From contig JBGSJV010000139.1 of the NCBI GenBank assembly GCA_041741535.1, positions 62,001 through 126,000 on the forward strand: DNA of 64,000 bases, in the 5' to 3' direction. A program made the position numbers and the translations under genes. Shown one piece after another: positions 1 to 8,645 of the stretch. Source of the stretch: M30B19 sp041741535. GTDB lineage: Bacteria > Planctomycetota > Planctomycetia > Pirellulales > Pirellulaceae. The number at the start of each line of letters is the position of its first letter. The stretch's first letter is position 1. The notes under the pieces were generated by a model. The model saw only the letters and a list, made by a program, of their open reading frames with translations, was not told the DNA's origin and ran no database searches.

Positions 1-2951
1 CAGCGTACGTCGGCATCTTGATCATTGGCCGCTGCCGTCACAGCGTCTGTTGCTTCGCCGGGCAGTTTGCCCCAAGCCCATAACGCTCGGGCTCGAGTTT
101 GGGGTCGCGGGTCTTTCGCTAACTGCTGCAAGGGGCCCTTTGCCTCGACGCCAAACTTCTGGATCGCCTCCCACGCGAGGTACCGCACGCTGAGGTTGGG
201 GTTGCGCAGTGCCGCGACGGCTCCGGCTGGTGTTGAAAGATCAAACTTGGGAACGGAATACTTTGCCCCCGGTGGAGCCACGCGATACAACCGCCCGCGA
301 TCCAAGTCGCCCATCGCGTGACCACCGACTCCCGGATCGTACCAGTCGGTCACAAACACACTACCATCAGGAGCCACACAAACATCGGCCGGACGGAACC
401 ATTTATCGGTGACACCTTCCAATAGGTTGACCATGGTGGCTTGATAACCGGCTCCTCGCACGGTGGTCGGGTAACTGCGAACCACGTTGGGGCCGGGATC
501 GCAGTGAATGATTTGATCGCGGAAAACCTCTGGCAACAAATCCCCTTCATAAAACATGATCCCCGACGGGGAACCGGCACCGGTCAGCAACATCGTCGGA
601 ACCACACCTGGATCGTTCAAATGCCAGTGCCGTTCGGGAACCGTCGATTCCATGTTGACGCGCGGCGTCTGCCATCCCGCGCCGGTCAACGCATCCGTGT
701 ATCCGTAGTTGCCGTATTCCATCACGTAGTTGATTCGCACGCCCCGATTGCCATCGTCGTCGTTGTCGGATTGCCATAAAGTGCCAAACGAATCGATCGT
801 GACTTCGTAGTTGTTGCGGAAATTGTGACCGAGAACTTCAAAATTGCTGCCGTCCAAGTCACAACGGAACACCATCCCTTGGCGATAGGGCTTCCCATGG
901 TCCTGGACCGTGTTCCCAGCCATGTCCACCACCAAGTTGCCATCGCGATCATGCACCGAATGGCCGGTGTTGCCGAAGTTCCAATACAACTTTCCGTCGG
1001 GCCCAAACAAAAAGCTGTGGGCCGAGTGATCGTGCTGAGCCTGACCGGTCTTGGTAAATAATAGATCCTGCCGCTCTGGGATGTCGTCGCCATCTTCATC
1101 GGTAAAGATCCAGACATTGGGCGAGGCTGAGACAATGACGCGGTTGCCTAACACGCAGATGCCCATCGCCGAATCGATATCGCGGCCTTGGAAAAAGACT
1201 TTCGCGGTGTCCATGACACCGTCGGCATTTTCGTCTTCCAGGATCAAGATACGATCGCCTTCCGGACGTCGGCCGTTGTGTCCCCGATAGTTCATGACCT
1301 CGCACACCCAGACTCGGCCGCGATGATCCACGTCCAAGTTGGTCAACGAATACAAGGTCGGTTCCCAAGCCGAAAGTGTGGCCGCGACGTCTGAATGAAC
1401 TTCCAGTCCGCCAACTGCTTTGGCCGGATCGCGGTCCGGGCTACCCGCGACACTGGTGGTGGTCGGCATTGCGTCGGCATAGATCGAGAACTGGACAGAG
1501 CTTTGGTCGCCGCCACCTTGATCGGTGCCACCGTTGTCCAAGGCACAACGGACCTTTAGTGACTGGTAGCCTGCTGGGAGTTTGTAGCCAATCACGCTGT
1601 TGGCATGGGTGCCGATGCCATTGGCGAACTCCGTGCCATCGACTCGCAGGGCGCCACCACCCACATTACGACCAGGGCGAACTTGCCCCCACTCCGATTG
1701 GGCGGTCGTCCATTCGAGTTCGGTCAATGACAAATCCGGTTGACCCGCCCCTGACAACGTGGGTTCGATCCAATCTGCCCAATCACACGAGAATCCATTG
1801 CCCGCATCGTTGACGACCAAGAATAGTTCTTCGACTCCGGTCACATCCACGTTCAACTCTTCCGCATGACCAGGCGTTTGTTTGGTGATCACTTTGGTCT
1901 GCGCCAATTTTCTCGCGGGTCCGGTGGGCGCTTGTTCCTTGGGTTGTTGGATTGGGCGCGAAAGAATCTTGAACTCGCGTTGAATTTGTTCGCGTTTGTA
2001 GTCGCCTGGTTGAGGGTAATCTTGGCCCTCTTCCAATTGCTCGACTCCGGGCCGAACGACGGGCAAGCCCGACTGCGGGACTTCAACTTTCGACGTCCAA
2101 ATGATGGCGTTGGAGACGACTTTGAGAATTTCTTCGCGGCCCCAGTTCCAATGGAAATGACCGCCGGTAAAACCAAACGAGCGTCCACCATTGGGGCGTT
2201 CGTAAACCCAAGCCGTATGTTGTGGCTCACCATTCGAGACTGCCTGGCGAACCGCCGGGTTGCCACTATGGGGACCGTCGGGTCGACGAATGGTCTCCAG
2301 TGGCGGGACGGCCGTTAGGATCGGGGTCACACCTTTCATCTGTGGTTGGAATCGCATGTGAAAGTACCATTCGTCCATGGCTTTGAATGGACGAACACCG
2401 CGCGAAACCGGATGATCGGGCAACGATTGGAAGTCCGCTTCCCAGTGAGGGTTGACCGACCAATGGGTTTCAAAATATCCGCCTAACCATTCTAGGAATT
2501 CTGGACCACCGCGATCGGTTGGCACTTCCACCGCATAGTGCAAACAAACGAACCCCACGCCTTGATCCATCAGTTCTTTCAGTCGTGGCAAGTGGCCCAA
2601 GGCCGGATGACCGCCACCGCCGTCGGCGTACATGACGATCGAACTCGCACCGTCCAGGACCGTATCATTTTCAGGCCAACCGCCCGTGTAGACTTCGCAG
2701 GTCACTGCCCCGTCGGTACTCGTTTCGATCGATTGGGCCAAGATCCGACAGCCGGCTGCATGTTCGTGCGACCCAAATCCGTGACTGGGGTTACCGGCCA
2801 AGAACACAATCCGCGGCTTCTCGTCGGACGTTGCGGAATTTGCTTCATCGGCGCGGGCGTGGGACATGACCATCAAGCCGCATAGCACCCAATGGAGTGC
2901 TCCAATGCCAACGAACAATGCCAATCGGATCGAGCAAAACGAACCGGTCAT
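1..2951 (-). CDS. Secreted ThuA / NPCBM / PVC-type propeller dehydrogenase with HEAT repeats (3' end outside window)
   Basis: A continuous reading frame runs from an ATG at 2951 off the left edge, about 983 codons with no stop. The start has GGAGG five bases upstream. Residues 1-35 are a hydrophobic signal peptide. A ThuA-like domain follows (roughly 45-290, with FLAGNPSHGFGSHEH and GFTGGHFHWNWG). Next is an NPCBM-like sugar-binding module around GIGTHANSVIGYKL, then a beta-propeller typical of planctomycete 'membrane-bound dehydrogenase' proteins (LTNLDVDHRGRVWVCEV, DRILILEDENADG, MVFRCDLDGSNFEVLGHN). HEAT-like repeats begin near the edge. Related proteins often end in a CxxCH haem domain, which would lie outside the window. 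A periplasmic oxidoreductase acting on sugars or derivatives is the family-level guess; the substrate is unknown. The domain calls are firm, the function is not. Confidence 0.85.
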   Translation of the reverse strand, partial: MTGSFCSIRLALFVGIGALHWVLCGLMVMSHARADEANSATSDEKPRIVFLAGNPSHGFGSHEHAAGCRILAQSIETSTDGAVTCEVYTGGWPENDTVLDGASSIVMYADGGGGHPALGHLPRLKELMDQGVGFVCLHYAVEVPTDRGGPEFLEWLGGYFETHWSVNPHWEADFQSLPDHPVSRGVRPFKAMDEWYFHMRFQPQMKGVTPILTAVPPLETIRRPDGPHSGNPAVRQAVSNGEPQHTAWVYERPNGGRSFGFTGGHFHWNWGREEILKVVSNAIIWTSKVEVPQSGLPVVRPGVEQLEEGQDYPQPGDYKREQIQREFKILSRPIQQPKEQAPTGPARKLAQTKVITKQTPGHAEELNVDVTGVEELFLVVNDAGNGFSCDWADWIEPTLSGAGQPDLSLTELEWTTAQSEWGQVRPGRNVGGGALRVDGTEFANGIGTHANSVIGYKLPAGYQSLKVRCALDNGGTDQGGGDQSSVQFSIYADAMPTTTSVAGSPDRDPAKAVGGLEVHSDVAATLSAWEPTLYSLTNLDVDHRGRVWVCEVMNYRGHNGRRPEGDRILILEDENADGVMDTAKVFFQGRDIDSAMGICVLGNRVIVSASPNVWIFTDEDGDDIPERQDLLFTKTGQAQHDHSAHSFLFGPDGKLYWNFGNTGHSVHDRDGNLVVDMAGNTVQDHGKPYRQGMVFRCDLDGSNFEVLGHNFRNNYEVTIDSFGTLWQSDNDDDGNRGVRINYVMEYGNYGYTDALTGAGWQTPRVNMESTVPERHWHLNDPGVVPTMLLTGAGSPSGIMFYEGDLLPEVFRDQIIHCDPGPNVVRSYPTTVRGAGYQATMVNLLEGVTDKWFRPADVCVAPDGSVFVTDWYDPGVGGHAMGDLDRGRLYRVAPPGAKYSVPKFDLSTPAGAVAALRNPNLSVRYLAWEAIQKFGVEAKGPLQQLAKDPRPQTRARALWAWGKLPGEATDAVTAAANDQDADVR

Positions 2952-3082
2952 CACGACCTCCGGATAGTGGGTGGGAAATGTTTGACTGTGGTGGTGGGTG
3001 AGCCTGCGCCTCAAGGACTCCCTCCTCCGTGTGCGAAGGGACGGGAATCGGGCCTGCGTGGGGCTCGGTTGGCTTGTGGACG

Positions 3083-3544
3083 CGGAACGCTTAGCGGCGC
3101 GAGCTTGGTCGGATTCCCGCCCAATCTCGCTGTGCTAACCGGTTAACGCCTGAGTCTCCGCGCGACTTAACTTGGCAGTTGGGCACTAGGTGGAACAACG
3201 GCGTTTGTTATGTGTGATTCTCAGGGACCGACGTGGAACGCTTAGCGGCGCGCGCTTGGTCGGATTCCCGCCCAATCTCGCTGTGCTACCCGGTTAACGC
3301 CTGAGTCTCCGCGCGACTTAACTTGGCAGTGTTGGGCACTAGGTGGAACAACGGCGTTTGCTAAGTGTGATTCTCAGGGACCGACGCGGAACGCTTAGCG
3401 GCGCGCGCTTGGTTGGATTCCCGCCCAATCTCGCTGTGCTAACCGGTTAACGCCTGAGTCTCCGCGCGACTTAACTTAGCAGTGTTGGGCACTAGCCGGA
3501 ACACCCGCGTTTGTTAAGTGGTGTTTCGTTCTCACGGACCGACG
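3083..3544. repeat. Three tandem copies of a ~152-bp unit
   Basis: The block starting GGAACGCTTAGCGGCGCG recurs at about 3083, 3234 and 3387 (spacings 151 and 153 bases). The copies are nearly identical, including CGCTGTGCTAACCGGTTAACG and GGGCACTAGGTGG. The third copy is the most diverged and its end contains the last codons and stop of the HEAT gene on the minus strand. No open reading frame is conserved across copies. With 2952-3082, which holds only the upstream region of the dehydrogenase gene, this fills the 580-base gap between genes. Confidence 0.9.
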
Positions 3545-4953
3545 CCGGGGCCGGTCCAGGTCTTGCCCTCTTTGTAGCGTTGAGCACGCTCTTGCACGAT
3601 CGGATCCCGACTGGTGGTTTGCACGCGATCCAGAGCCGTCATGAACTCGTCTTTGAATTCGTCACGTAACCAACGCAAGTGCGCTAGTTCAACGATCGCC
3701 TGACAGGCTTGCTCGGTCAAGGTCGGTTGTTCGACAAAATCCATCGCAAACCGCAACGACTCGACGTGTCGAACGGCACTTAGTCTCTTGAGGACCAGAT
3801 GCCGCTCGTCATCGTCCTGGGCCAAGCGGGCGGCAGCCTTCAACCAGTCCAAACGCTGCAACACATCCCGCGATTCGTCGGCCAAACCAGCCACTCGAAC
3901 CAACGCCTTGAAAGCCATCGCTCGTCGTTGATCACTCAATGGTTTTTCGACAGCAGCCAACAACTCCGGAGCCACCGAAGCGTCGGGCCAAAGGGACAAC
4001 GCCCGCCAACCCACATCGCTGACAAACGGATAGGGATGTTTTACGTACCAATCCACTACCTCGCGAGCCCGTGTTCCACCGACTCGGCCAATCGCCGGCA
4101 ACACGGCCGCTTGATCATCACCTGACAACTCGAAGAACTCTTCTAGCAGCGGGTGTATGGTTTGTTTCGCCAACTCGGGATGACGATTGTAGATAGCCAA
4201 AATCGCTTTTTCCGGCCACTCTCGTTCTTTGGCATTCGTAGCCAACAGTGCAGCGACCAAATTGGCGATGTGTTCCGGGCTTCCCAGTTGTCCGACCGCT
4301 GCCAACGCCGACTTCCGCACCGACAAGTCCGAGTTCAATCCAAGCTCAAGCAGTGCTGGCACAACCGAGGCCGCTCGACGTTCCATCACGATTTCGATCA
4401 ACTTCACTTGAGTCGTCGGCTCTTTCGATGCCGCAATCTGGTCCACGAACAATTTTGGAACATCGTCCCCGGGTAAACGCACGAGACTGGCCGCGGCCAT
4501 CGTTCGTTCTGCTTCCGAGCCACTGTTCAATCGTTCGACCAACCGTGGGAAATCTTCGCTGGTTCCCAAATCGCCCAAGCACCGTAATGCGGCGACTCGC
4601 ACGGGCTCGTGTTCGGATTTTAGAACCTCCAGGACCGCGGGACGAGCCGCTCCGTCACGTCGTTCCGCCAAGGCTTGCAACAATCCGACTTGGCCGTCGG
4701 CTGGCAAGGTTGGCAACAACGTCGCAAAACGCAGCGTCGCGGCGGCGCCTTTGGCTTCGGTGCGAACTTGCTCCAATGCCAACGATCGCAAGTCCACGTC
4801 CGAGCCGGTCAACCATTCGGTAATCAGTGCTAGTAACTCGTCGTCGGCGTCGTCCTGGGCCGAAGAGGCCTGAGCCGCTCCGGTTAGTAGTGCCGTGATC
4901 GAAAAAAGGCCAATAAGCAAGCGCCGAGCAGTAACGCACCGAAAAAACATCAT
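3532..4953 (-). CDS. Exported HEAT-repeat protein
   Basis: 473 residues from the ATG at 4953, chosen because AAGG lies seven bases upstream and it opens a signal peptide (MMFFRCVTARRLLIGLF, cleavage likely near AQASSAQ). The longer frame to 4977 lacks such support. The mature protein is a chain of HEAT/armadillo-like helical repeats, for example RVAALRCLGDLGTSEDFPRL and SVRKSALAAVGQLGSPEHIA. No catalytic motif is visible, so it is probably a periplasmic scaffold or binding protein. It is the last gene of a minus-strand run after the oxidoreductase and another HEAT protein, an association common in planctomycetes. The stop codon lies inside the third copy of the downstream tandem repeat. Confidence 0.85.
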   Translation of the reverse strand: MMFFRCVTARRLLIGLFSITALLTGAAQASSAQDDADDELLALITEWLTGSDVDLRSLALEQVRTEAKGAAATLRFATLLPTLPADGQVGLLQALAERRDGAARPAVLEVLKSEHEPVRVAALRCLGDLGTSEDFPRLVERLNSGSEAERTMAAASLVRLPGDDVPKLFVDQIAASKEPTTQVKLIEIVMERRAASVVPALLELGLNSDLSVRKSALAAVGQLGSPEHIANLVAALLATNAKEREWPEKAILAIYNRHPELAKQTIHPLLEEFFELSGDDQAAVLPAIGRVGGTRAREVVDWYVKHPYPFVSDVGWRALSLWPDASVAPELLAAVEKPLSDQRRAMAFKALVRVAGLADESRDVLQRLDWLKAAARLAQDDDERHLVLKRLSAVRHVESLRFAMDFVEQPTLTEQACQAIVELAHLRWLRDEFKDEFMTALDRVQTTSRDPIVQERAQRYKEGKTWTGPGVGP

Positions 4954-5058
4954 GAGTCGACCTTCTTTTGAACACAACCAAATCCACCGTCTGGCGACGG
5001 TAACTACGCTCGCCAGAACGTGGATGGAGTTTGGAAAAATACCTGGCGCGAACTGGCT

Positions 5059-5760
5059 TTAACGACGAACGGTAGCCAGGACACCTTTGTTGGCCGCCAA
5101 ACGCACGTGTTTTGGTTGGGCTTCTCCGGTGTACTTTTTGTACAGGTCTCGTGCGGCGGCGTTCTTGCCTTCCGCCAGAAACCGATCGGCACACAACAGC
5201 AGTGCGTCGGCCACTGCTATCTTGGTGGCATCATCATTGGCGACAACACTGGCCAAGGCTGCCACAGCGTCGGCACCACCAATCTGTCCCAAGCACCATA
5301 CCGCAGCGTGGCTGGTCGCCCCGTCCGCATCTTTGGTAGCGGCGGCCAACATCGCGACGGAGCCGGCATCTTTCAGCTTCGCCAACGAACCCAGCAACCC
5401 AATCTTCACCGCGCCGGTTGCGGACTCTGCTGCTGCGCGAAGGGCAGTCGTCGCCTCCTCAATTCTCAATTGTTCCAAGACCATTCGGGCCAACTGCGAC
5501 GTTTCCGCTTGGGTCAACATACTGGCCAACGTTGACACACTGCGAGCACTGCCGACACTGACCAAGCGGCGACAAATAAAGTCACGACCTGCCGCCGTAG
5601 CGCTGCTTAGCATGGCCAGCAACTTGTTTTCCAGTTCCGCAGTTGCTTCGACGTTGCCGTGCGCATCGGCAATCATTCGGTCGAAGGCCGCCAAGGGGCC
5701 AACATCTGTTCCCCAATCGAGGCCCTTCAAGGCCTCCCATGCTTTATCCCAATCTTCCAT
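5059..5760 (-). CDS. HEAT-repeat protein, likely partner of the adjacent oxidoreductase
   Basis: 233 residues starting MEDWDKAWEALKGLDWG at the ATG at 5760. The longer frame to 5922 would overlap the upstream gene's end with poor-quality sequence. The N-terminal part is helical; from about residue 85 alanine/leucine-rich HEAT units follow (SVSTLASMLTQAETSQLA, GLLGSLAKLKDAGSVAMLAA, AVWCLGQIGGADAVAALA). There is no signal peptide, unlike the next gene. It sits 79 bases after the oxidoreductase stop and is probably co-transcribed. A structural or protein-interaction role is inferred; no enzyme motif is seen. Confidence 0.8.
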   Translation of the reverse strand: MEDWDKAWEALKGLDWGTDVGPLAAFDRMIADAHGNVEATAELENKLLAMLSSATAAGRDFICRRLVSVGSARSVSTLASMLTQAETSQLARMVLEQLRIEEATTALRAAAESATGAVKIGLLGSLAKLKDAGSVAMLAAATKDADGATSHAAVWCLGQIGGADAVAALASVVANDDATKIAVADALLLCADRFLAEGKNAAARDLYKKYTGEAQPKHVRLAANKGVLATVRR

Positions 5761-5839
5761 TTCAAAGCTCTTTTCGTTGAAAACTGAAGTGAATGTACTC
5801 GTAAGTCCAAGTAATCGATCCGCAACCCAGTGACATGGA

Positions 5840-7087
5840 TTACAGCAGCCACGGTTCGCGGCGGGCGTAGTCCAAAAGGCGATTGGCTTGAAGGTCGTCA
5901 ATAAACTGTTGAGCCGCAGCATCCCATTTCAGGTTGCGCTTTAATTGATAGGCGATGATGCCCAAGTGACTGACGGCGACCGAATTGACCGCGTACTCGA
6001 TATCACGGAAAGGGTTCTCTCGTGTCTTCACACATTCGATGAAATCGCCATAGATGCCACCTTGGCCTTTGTAGCTAGGGACCGGTTTGCCTTCGCGTTT
6101 TTCACCTGGTGTGCCTTCAACTTGCATGTTTTCTTTGCCAGGGCAATTGTGGGTCAGCAAGATGCCGTTGGGATAACGGAAGGTCAAATGCGGACCTTGT
6201 TCGCCATCGTGGTACAGCACTTCTTCAGGTTGCATGCTGCGTACGTCGATCGCGAAGGTCGCACCACCAAAATGGTGCGCGCCCCAATCGGTCATCCCAC
6301 CACCCGAGTAATCACTGTAAGAACGCCAGCTATTGCCACCGGTGCCGAAGTTGCCGTCACAACGCTTCGAGTTGTAAGGAGCCCACGGAGCAGGGCCCAA
6401 CCATCGCTCCCAATCCATATCTTCCGGCACGGATTCGGCGGGAAGGTAGCATTGTTGAGCCAGCGGACCGACGTTCACGTTGATCGATTTGATCGGACCT
6501 AATTCTCCGCTCCAACATTGATCCACGACGCCACGATAATCCTCTAACACGCGCTGGCTGCCACCGGAGACAACTCGCGAATAACGTCGCGCGGCTTGGA
6601 CCATCAGCGGCCCTTCTCGCAGCGTCTTGGTCTCGGGCTTTTGGCAGTACACATCTTTGCCGTTGATGCACGCCTGAATGACTTGGATCGCGTGCCAATG
6701 ATCGGGTGTGGCGATGTGAACGGCGTCGATATCGGTTCGAGCCAAAATATCGCGGAAGTCCGCATAGGTCTGGCAATCCGAATTTTGGTATTGCTTATCG
6801 GCCCGTTCCTTGGCGGCATTCATGATGTGTTTGCGCGCGTCGCAGACGGCCACGTATTGCACATCACCGCGTCCGAGAAACGCACCTTGATCACCCGAGC
6901 CCATATTTCCCAACCCGATGCCGCCCATCACGATCCGATCGCTCGCAGGGGCTCGATGGGCGTTACCCAACGCTTGCGAGGTGATCACATAGGGAATCGC
7001 CAACGAGGCCGCTGCGGCGGACGTTTGTTTGAGAAAATCTCGCCGCGAATTTTGGGGCGCGGGAGCATTGGGTTCTGGCAATGACAT
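5840..7087 (-). CDS. Tat-exported Gfo/Idh/MocA-family oxidoreductase
   Basis: 415 residues. The ATG at 7087 is preferred over the ORF start at 7177 because AAGGA precedes it and it places a twin-arginine signal (NSRRDFLKQTSAAAASLA) at the N-terminus. The Rossmann fold has GGIGLGNMGSG near residue 58, then HIATPDHWHAIQ and a QKP motif in DVYCQKPETKTL where the family usually has EKP. The C-terminal dimerisation/substrate domain includes GGGMTDWGAHHFG. Family members are NAD(P)-dependent sugar or inositol dehydrogenases; Tat export suggests a pre-loaded cofactor and periplasmic work, perhaps on polysaccharide-derived sugars. It heads a run with two HEAT proteins. The substrate is unknown. Confidence 0.88.
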   Translation of the reverse strand: MSLPEPNAPAPQNSRRDFLKQTSAAAASLAIPYVITSQALGNAHRAPASDRIVMGGIGLGNMGSGDQGAFLGRGDVQYVAVCDARKHIMNAAKERADKQYQNSDCQTYADFRDILARTDIDAVHIATPDHWHAIQVIQACINGKDVYCQKPETKTLREGPLMVQAARRYSRVVSGGSQRVLEDYRGVVDQCWSGELGPIKSINVNVGPLAQQCYLPAESVPEDMDWERWLGPAPWAPYNSKRCDGNFGTGGNSWRSYSDYSGGGMTDWGAHHFGGATFAIDVRSMQPEEVLYHDGEQGPHLTFRYPNGILLTHNCPGKENMQVEGTPGEKREGKPVPSYKGQGGIYGDFIECVKTRENPFRDIEYAVNSVAVSHLGIIAYQLKRNLKWDAAAQQFIDDLQANRLLDYARREPWLL

Positions 7088-7378
7088 CGGCCAAGTTCCT
7101 TGTGGGTTGAAGTGATTCGAAAGGTGGGCTGAAACGGAAGGAGCCCCTTCGAGCTGCCCCATTGTGAACCATGGCACCCCAAAAGTCCACTAGCGGACGT
7201 TGCCGTCCCGTTGTTTGGTGCAGCCCATTAGGGAACTGAATATCCCGTCGTTCACCCGCACATTGCTCTTGACCTTTCGCAACAATCTCCGCTATGGATC
7301 TCGGGCAGACTCGGCTAACTGGGGACCAGACGGAGATCGAGTTGGGGCAAGCGAGCAAACGTCCAAGGAGTCATTTAA

Positions 7379-8020
7379 ATGGAATCAACGAAAAGAATAC
7401 AAGTTTCTTGGCTGGACCAAGTTCGCTCTCTGATCGGTTGGGCTGTCAGCGCGAAAACTCAAGCAAAAATTTGGGGCGCCGTCCTGATTGCTCTGGCCGT
7501 TGCTTGGTCCACCTACTTGTTCGGACCAAGCCCGACAACGCGCGTCGAATCCACGGCGACGATTCTGCCCAGCGCTTCGGTGACCGGTGAGCAAGTCTTG
7601 ATCCAAGATAAAATCGCGACCAGCCTTGCGACGAGCCGCATCCGTTTTCCGGACTGGCAACAATTGATCAAGACCCCAGCCGACGATGTGACCCGACGTT
7701 CGCTGGTCGAGAATTTTCGCGGCGAGACCGTAACGTGGGAGGGATATTACGACGAGGTTCATGAGGTCGCTGCGGCGTATGGTGGCTCGGAAACGAACCG
7801 TTTTTTATTATCGATGTACGAGTCCGAGCAGTCACGCACCAGCACGGCTTTGGGCCGAGCACCGGCACTTTGCGGACTCCCAGAATCCGCGCGGGAACAT
7901 GTCGCTGACTTGAAGCCCGGTCAACGAGTGATCATCAAGGGAACGCTGGCCGCACCGGAAACGCTCCATGGCACGCTGATCGGGACTCGACTCTACAATT
8001 GCGAAATCCTCGTCCGCTAA
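7379..8020 (+). CDS. Membrane-anchored protein of unknown function
   Basis: 213 residues with AAGGAG seven bases before the ATG. One transmembrane segment lies at about residues 31-48 (AKIWGAVLIALAVAWSTYLF), followed by a ~160-residue soluble part probably outside the cytoplasm. The second half has VTWEGYYDEVHEV, then LKPGQRVIIKGTL and GTRLYNCEI; this beta pattern resembles an OB-fold, which is a weak inference. No catalytic motif was recognised. It stands alone between the oxidoreductase (divergent) and tRNA-Met, with a terminator-like hairpin after its stop. Confidence 0.7.
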   Translation: MESTKRIQVSWLDQVRSLIGWAVSAKTQAKIWGAVLIALAVAWSTYLFGPSPTTRVESTATILPSASVTGEQVLIQDKIATSLATSRIRFPDWQQLIKTPADDVTRRSLVENFRGETVTWEGYYDEVHEVAAAYGGSETNRFLLSMYESEQSRTSTALGRAPALCGLPESAREHVADLKPGQRVIIKGTLAAPETLHGTLIGTRLYNCEILVR

Positions 8021-8046
8021 TTTTCTTTCGAATGGGTTTGACGCTC

Positions 8047-8075
8047 TCCGGACGTGTCTTTTCGTCCGGAATTTT
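8047..8075 (+). terminator. Possible intrinsic terminator
   Basis: An eight-base stem TCCGGACG / CGTCCGGA with an eight-base T-rich loop is followed by ATTTTC, 26 bases after the upstream stop codon. The T-run is short. Confidence 0.5.
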
Positions 8076-8226
8076 CATTGCCCAACAGCAGGCCAGACTT
8101 CTTGTAGGACAAACCTGAATCGTTCAAAAACGACGGTTGCGGTCCGTTGCAGGAGCGTTTCAGAAAGAATTCGAAACGCAGAGGCGCAGAGATTTACCGA
8201 ATCGATTAGAGATTTACCGTCTAGAA

Positions 8227-8300
8227 TAGCGGAGGAGGGATTCGAACCCCCGACACGCGGATTATGATTCCGCTGCTCTAACCAACTGAGCTACTCCGCC
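8227..8300 (-). tRNA. tRNA-Met (CAU anticodon)
   Basis: The minus strand folds as a full cloverleaf: acceptor stem GGCGGAG / CTCCGCT (last pair G-U) with discriminator A, D-arm GCTC...GAGC, anticodon stem GCGGA / TCCGC with loop ATCATAA (anticodon CAT), and T-arm around TTCGAAT. No CCA is encoded. The elongator-like D-loop and paired first base argue against an initiator. A tRNA-Ile whose CAU is modified to lysidine is not excluded from sequence alone. Confidence 0.93.
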
Positions 8301-8645
8301 ATTTGTTTTGGCTGGTGGGCGCTTTTTGCGTCCGTTTGGTTCGGCCACCACCCAAATGTTGGCTGGGACCCGAAACAAGACGCCGATTCTACTCAAAGGG
8401 TTCATTTCTGCAAGGCCGAACCTTTTTCTCCGCCGTTTCATTGCGGAAACCGCAGATTCGCCTTGATTTCATGTCCAAATAAACGCTACATTTTGCCCAG
8501 TCGCCACCGGCCAAGTGCGGTGGTTGCGTTGGGCGGTTCGTCGGACGTGTCCGGTTGGACCCTGCAAATTCCCGGCGGCTGACTGGTAAACACCTACCTC
8601 CGAGTCGCCAAAACCCGGTTCGGAGAAATCACGATTCGGAGAATC
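8301..8645. other. Intergenic region, tRNA to cysS
   Basis: 345 bases with no convincing ORF. It must carry the tRNA promoter (minus) and the cysS promoter (plus), but no clear -35/-10 pair could be assigned. The only functional sign is GGAG just before the GTG at 8646. Confidence 0.5.

Noticed and set aside
3083..3544. Tandem repeats considered as a CRISPR array
   Set aside because: Units are ~152 bp and directly contiguous, with no variable spacers and no cas genes nearby.
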